From Peptoniphilus obesi ph1 (GTDB taxonomy: Bacteria > Bacillota > Clostridia > Tissierellales > Peptoniphilaceae): 64,000 nt of DNA. Below are positions 63,945 to 64,000 of the stretch, piece after piece. Location of the stretch: the NCBI RefSeq assembly GCF_000311865.1, contig NZ_HE978580.1, positions 1-64,000 on the forward strand. Reading direction: 5' to 3'. Numbering within the stretch: position 1 is the stretch's first letter; the number at the start of each line of letters is the position of its first letter. Position numbers and translations under genes: made by a program. The notes under the pieces are model-generated. The model was not told where the DNA came from and ran no database searches. It saw only the letters and a program-made list of their open reading frames with translations.

Positions 63945-64000
63945 TCACCTACTTGTACTTATTAAAATAAATGTTATATTATCTATTCCGCCATTTTTAA
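63945..64000 (-). CDS. stp: PP2C phosphatase Stp, C-terminal end (partial)
   Basis: The window edge cuts this gene, leaving the last 18 codons. They read KNGGIDNITFILISTSR then a TGA stop, matching the conserved (G)G-x-DNIT end of PP2C phosphatases. The stop lies four bases before the prkC start, the usual stp-prkC arrangement. It should dephosphorylate PrkC and its targets. The call rests on the DNIT motif and position. Confidence 0.8.
   Translation of the reverse strand, partial: KNGGIDNITFILISTSR

Overview
The window is about 64 kb of very AT-rich DNA that is densely coding and mostly on the minus strand. Strong AGGAGG ribosome-binding sites, a threonine T-box leader, Rho, PrkC/Stp, CdaA/CdaR, MutS2, S-layer-homology (SLH) proteins and an arginine deiminase operon together suggest a low-GC anaerobic Firmicute. 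The mix (ADI pathway, two SLH proteins, aconitase X, YhaN/YhaO-like pair, copper-amine-oxidase-like stalk repeats) fits the Tissierellia/Peptoniphilaceae (Anaerococcus- or Peptoniphilus-like). That placement is inference from gene content; no rRNA is present.

Layout. 0.1-2.0 kb: a TPR protein and a membrane protein. 2.0-4.2 kb (+): a secreted phosphodiester glycosidase. 4.2-8.2 kb: an orphan amino-acid-type binding lipoprotein, a two-subunit aconitase X, and a small SLH protein. 8.7-19.2 kb: pheS-pheT-zapA-U32 peptidase-mutS2-argS, one tight operon with a clear promoter. 19.3-22.6 kb: arcA-arcB-arcC for ATP from arginine. 22.8 kb (+): a lone tRNA-Cys. 23-26 kb: a large SLH protein and a prolyl aminopeptidase-like hydrolase. 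26-27.3 kb (+): a SirC/CysG-like protein with an acidic tail and a membrane protein. 27.3-34.3 kb: yhaO-yhaN-like genes, a metallophosphoesterase, a CYTH protein and ppsA. 34.4-37.6 kb: phosphosugar mutase, a PfkB-fold protein that seems to have lost its catalytic motif, and an isochorismatase-like hydrolase. 37.6-40.2 kb: a zinc ABC importer with a histidine-rich binding protein. 40.3-42.4 kb: T-box-thrS. 42.5-51.6 kb: a ten-gene run, FHA-ftsW-pbp-ispD-ispF-fsa-glpX-rho-trmH-GME-fold protein. 51.7-52.5 kb (+): recX and a GIY-YIG protein. 52.5-55.5 kb: a two-component system with a lipoprotein and a membrane protein. 55.6-59.7 kb: guaB, and a DUF5317-cdaA-cdaR operon. 59.8-64 kb: stp(partial)-prkC-rsgA-rpe-thiN.

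How the genes fit together. Most of the window is housekeeping: aminoacylation (ArgS, PheST, ThrS), envelope growth (FtsW, PBP, FHA, ZapA, IspD/F), envelope and nucleotide signalling (PrkC/Stp, c-di-AMP synthase, response regulator/histidine kinase), central carbon (PpsA, GlpX, Fsa, Rpe, phosphosugar mutase) and arginine fermentation. I saw no prophage, insertion sequence, CRISPR array or defence island. The least explained items are the PfkB-fold pseudokinase in its three-gene operon, the acidic-tailed SirC-like protein with its membrane partner, the aconitase X pair without pathway neighbours, the GME-fold protein behind trmH, and Rho with three N-terminal repeats. No clearly new multi-gene system is evident.

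Where the longest reading frame began upstream of a good ribosome-binding site, I moved the start to the codon that the site supports and say so in the entry.
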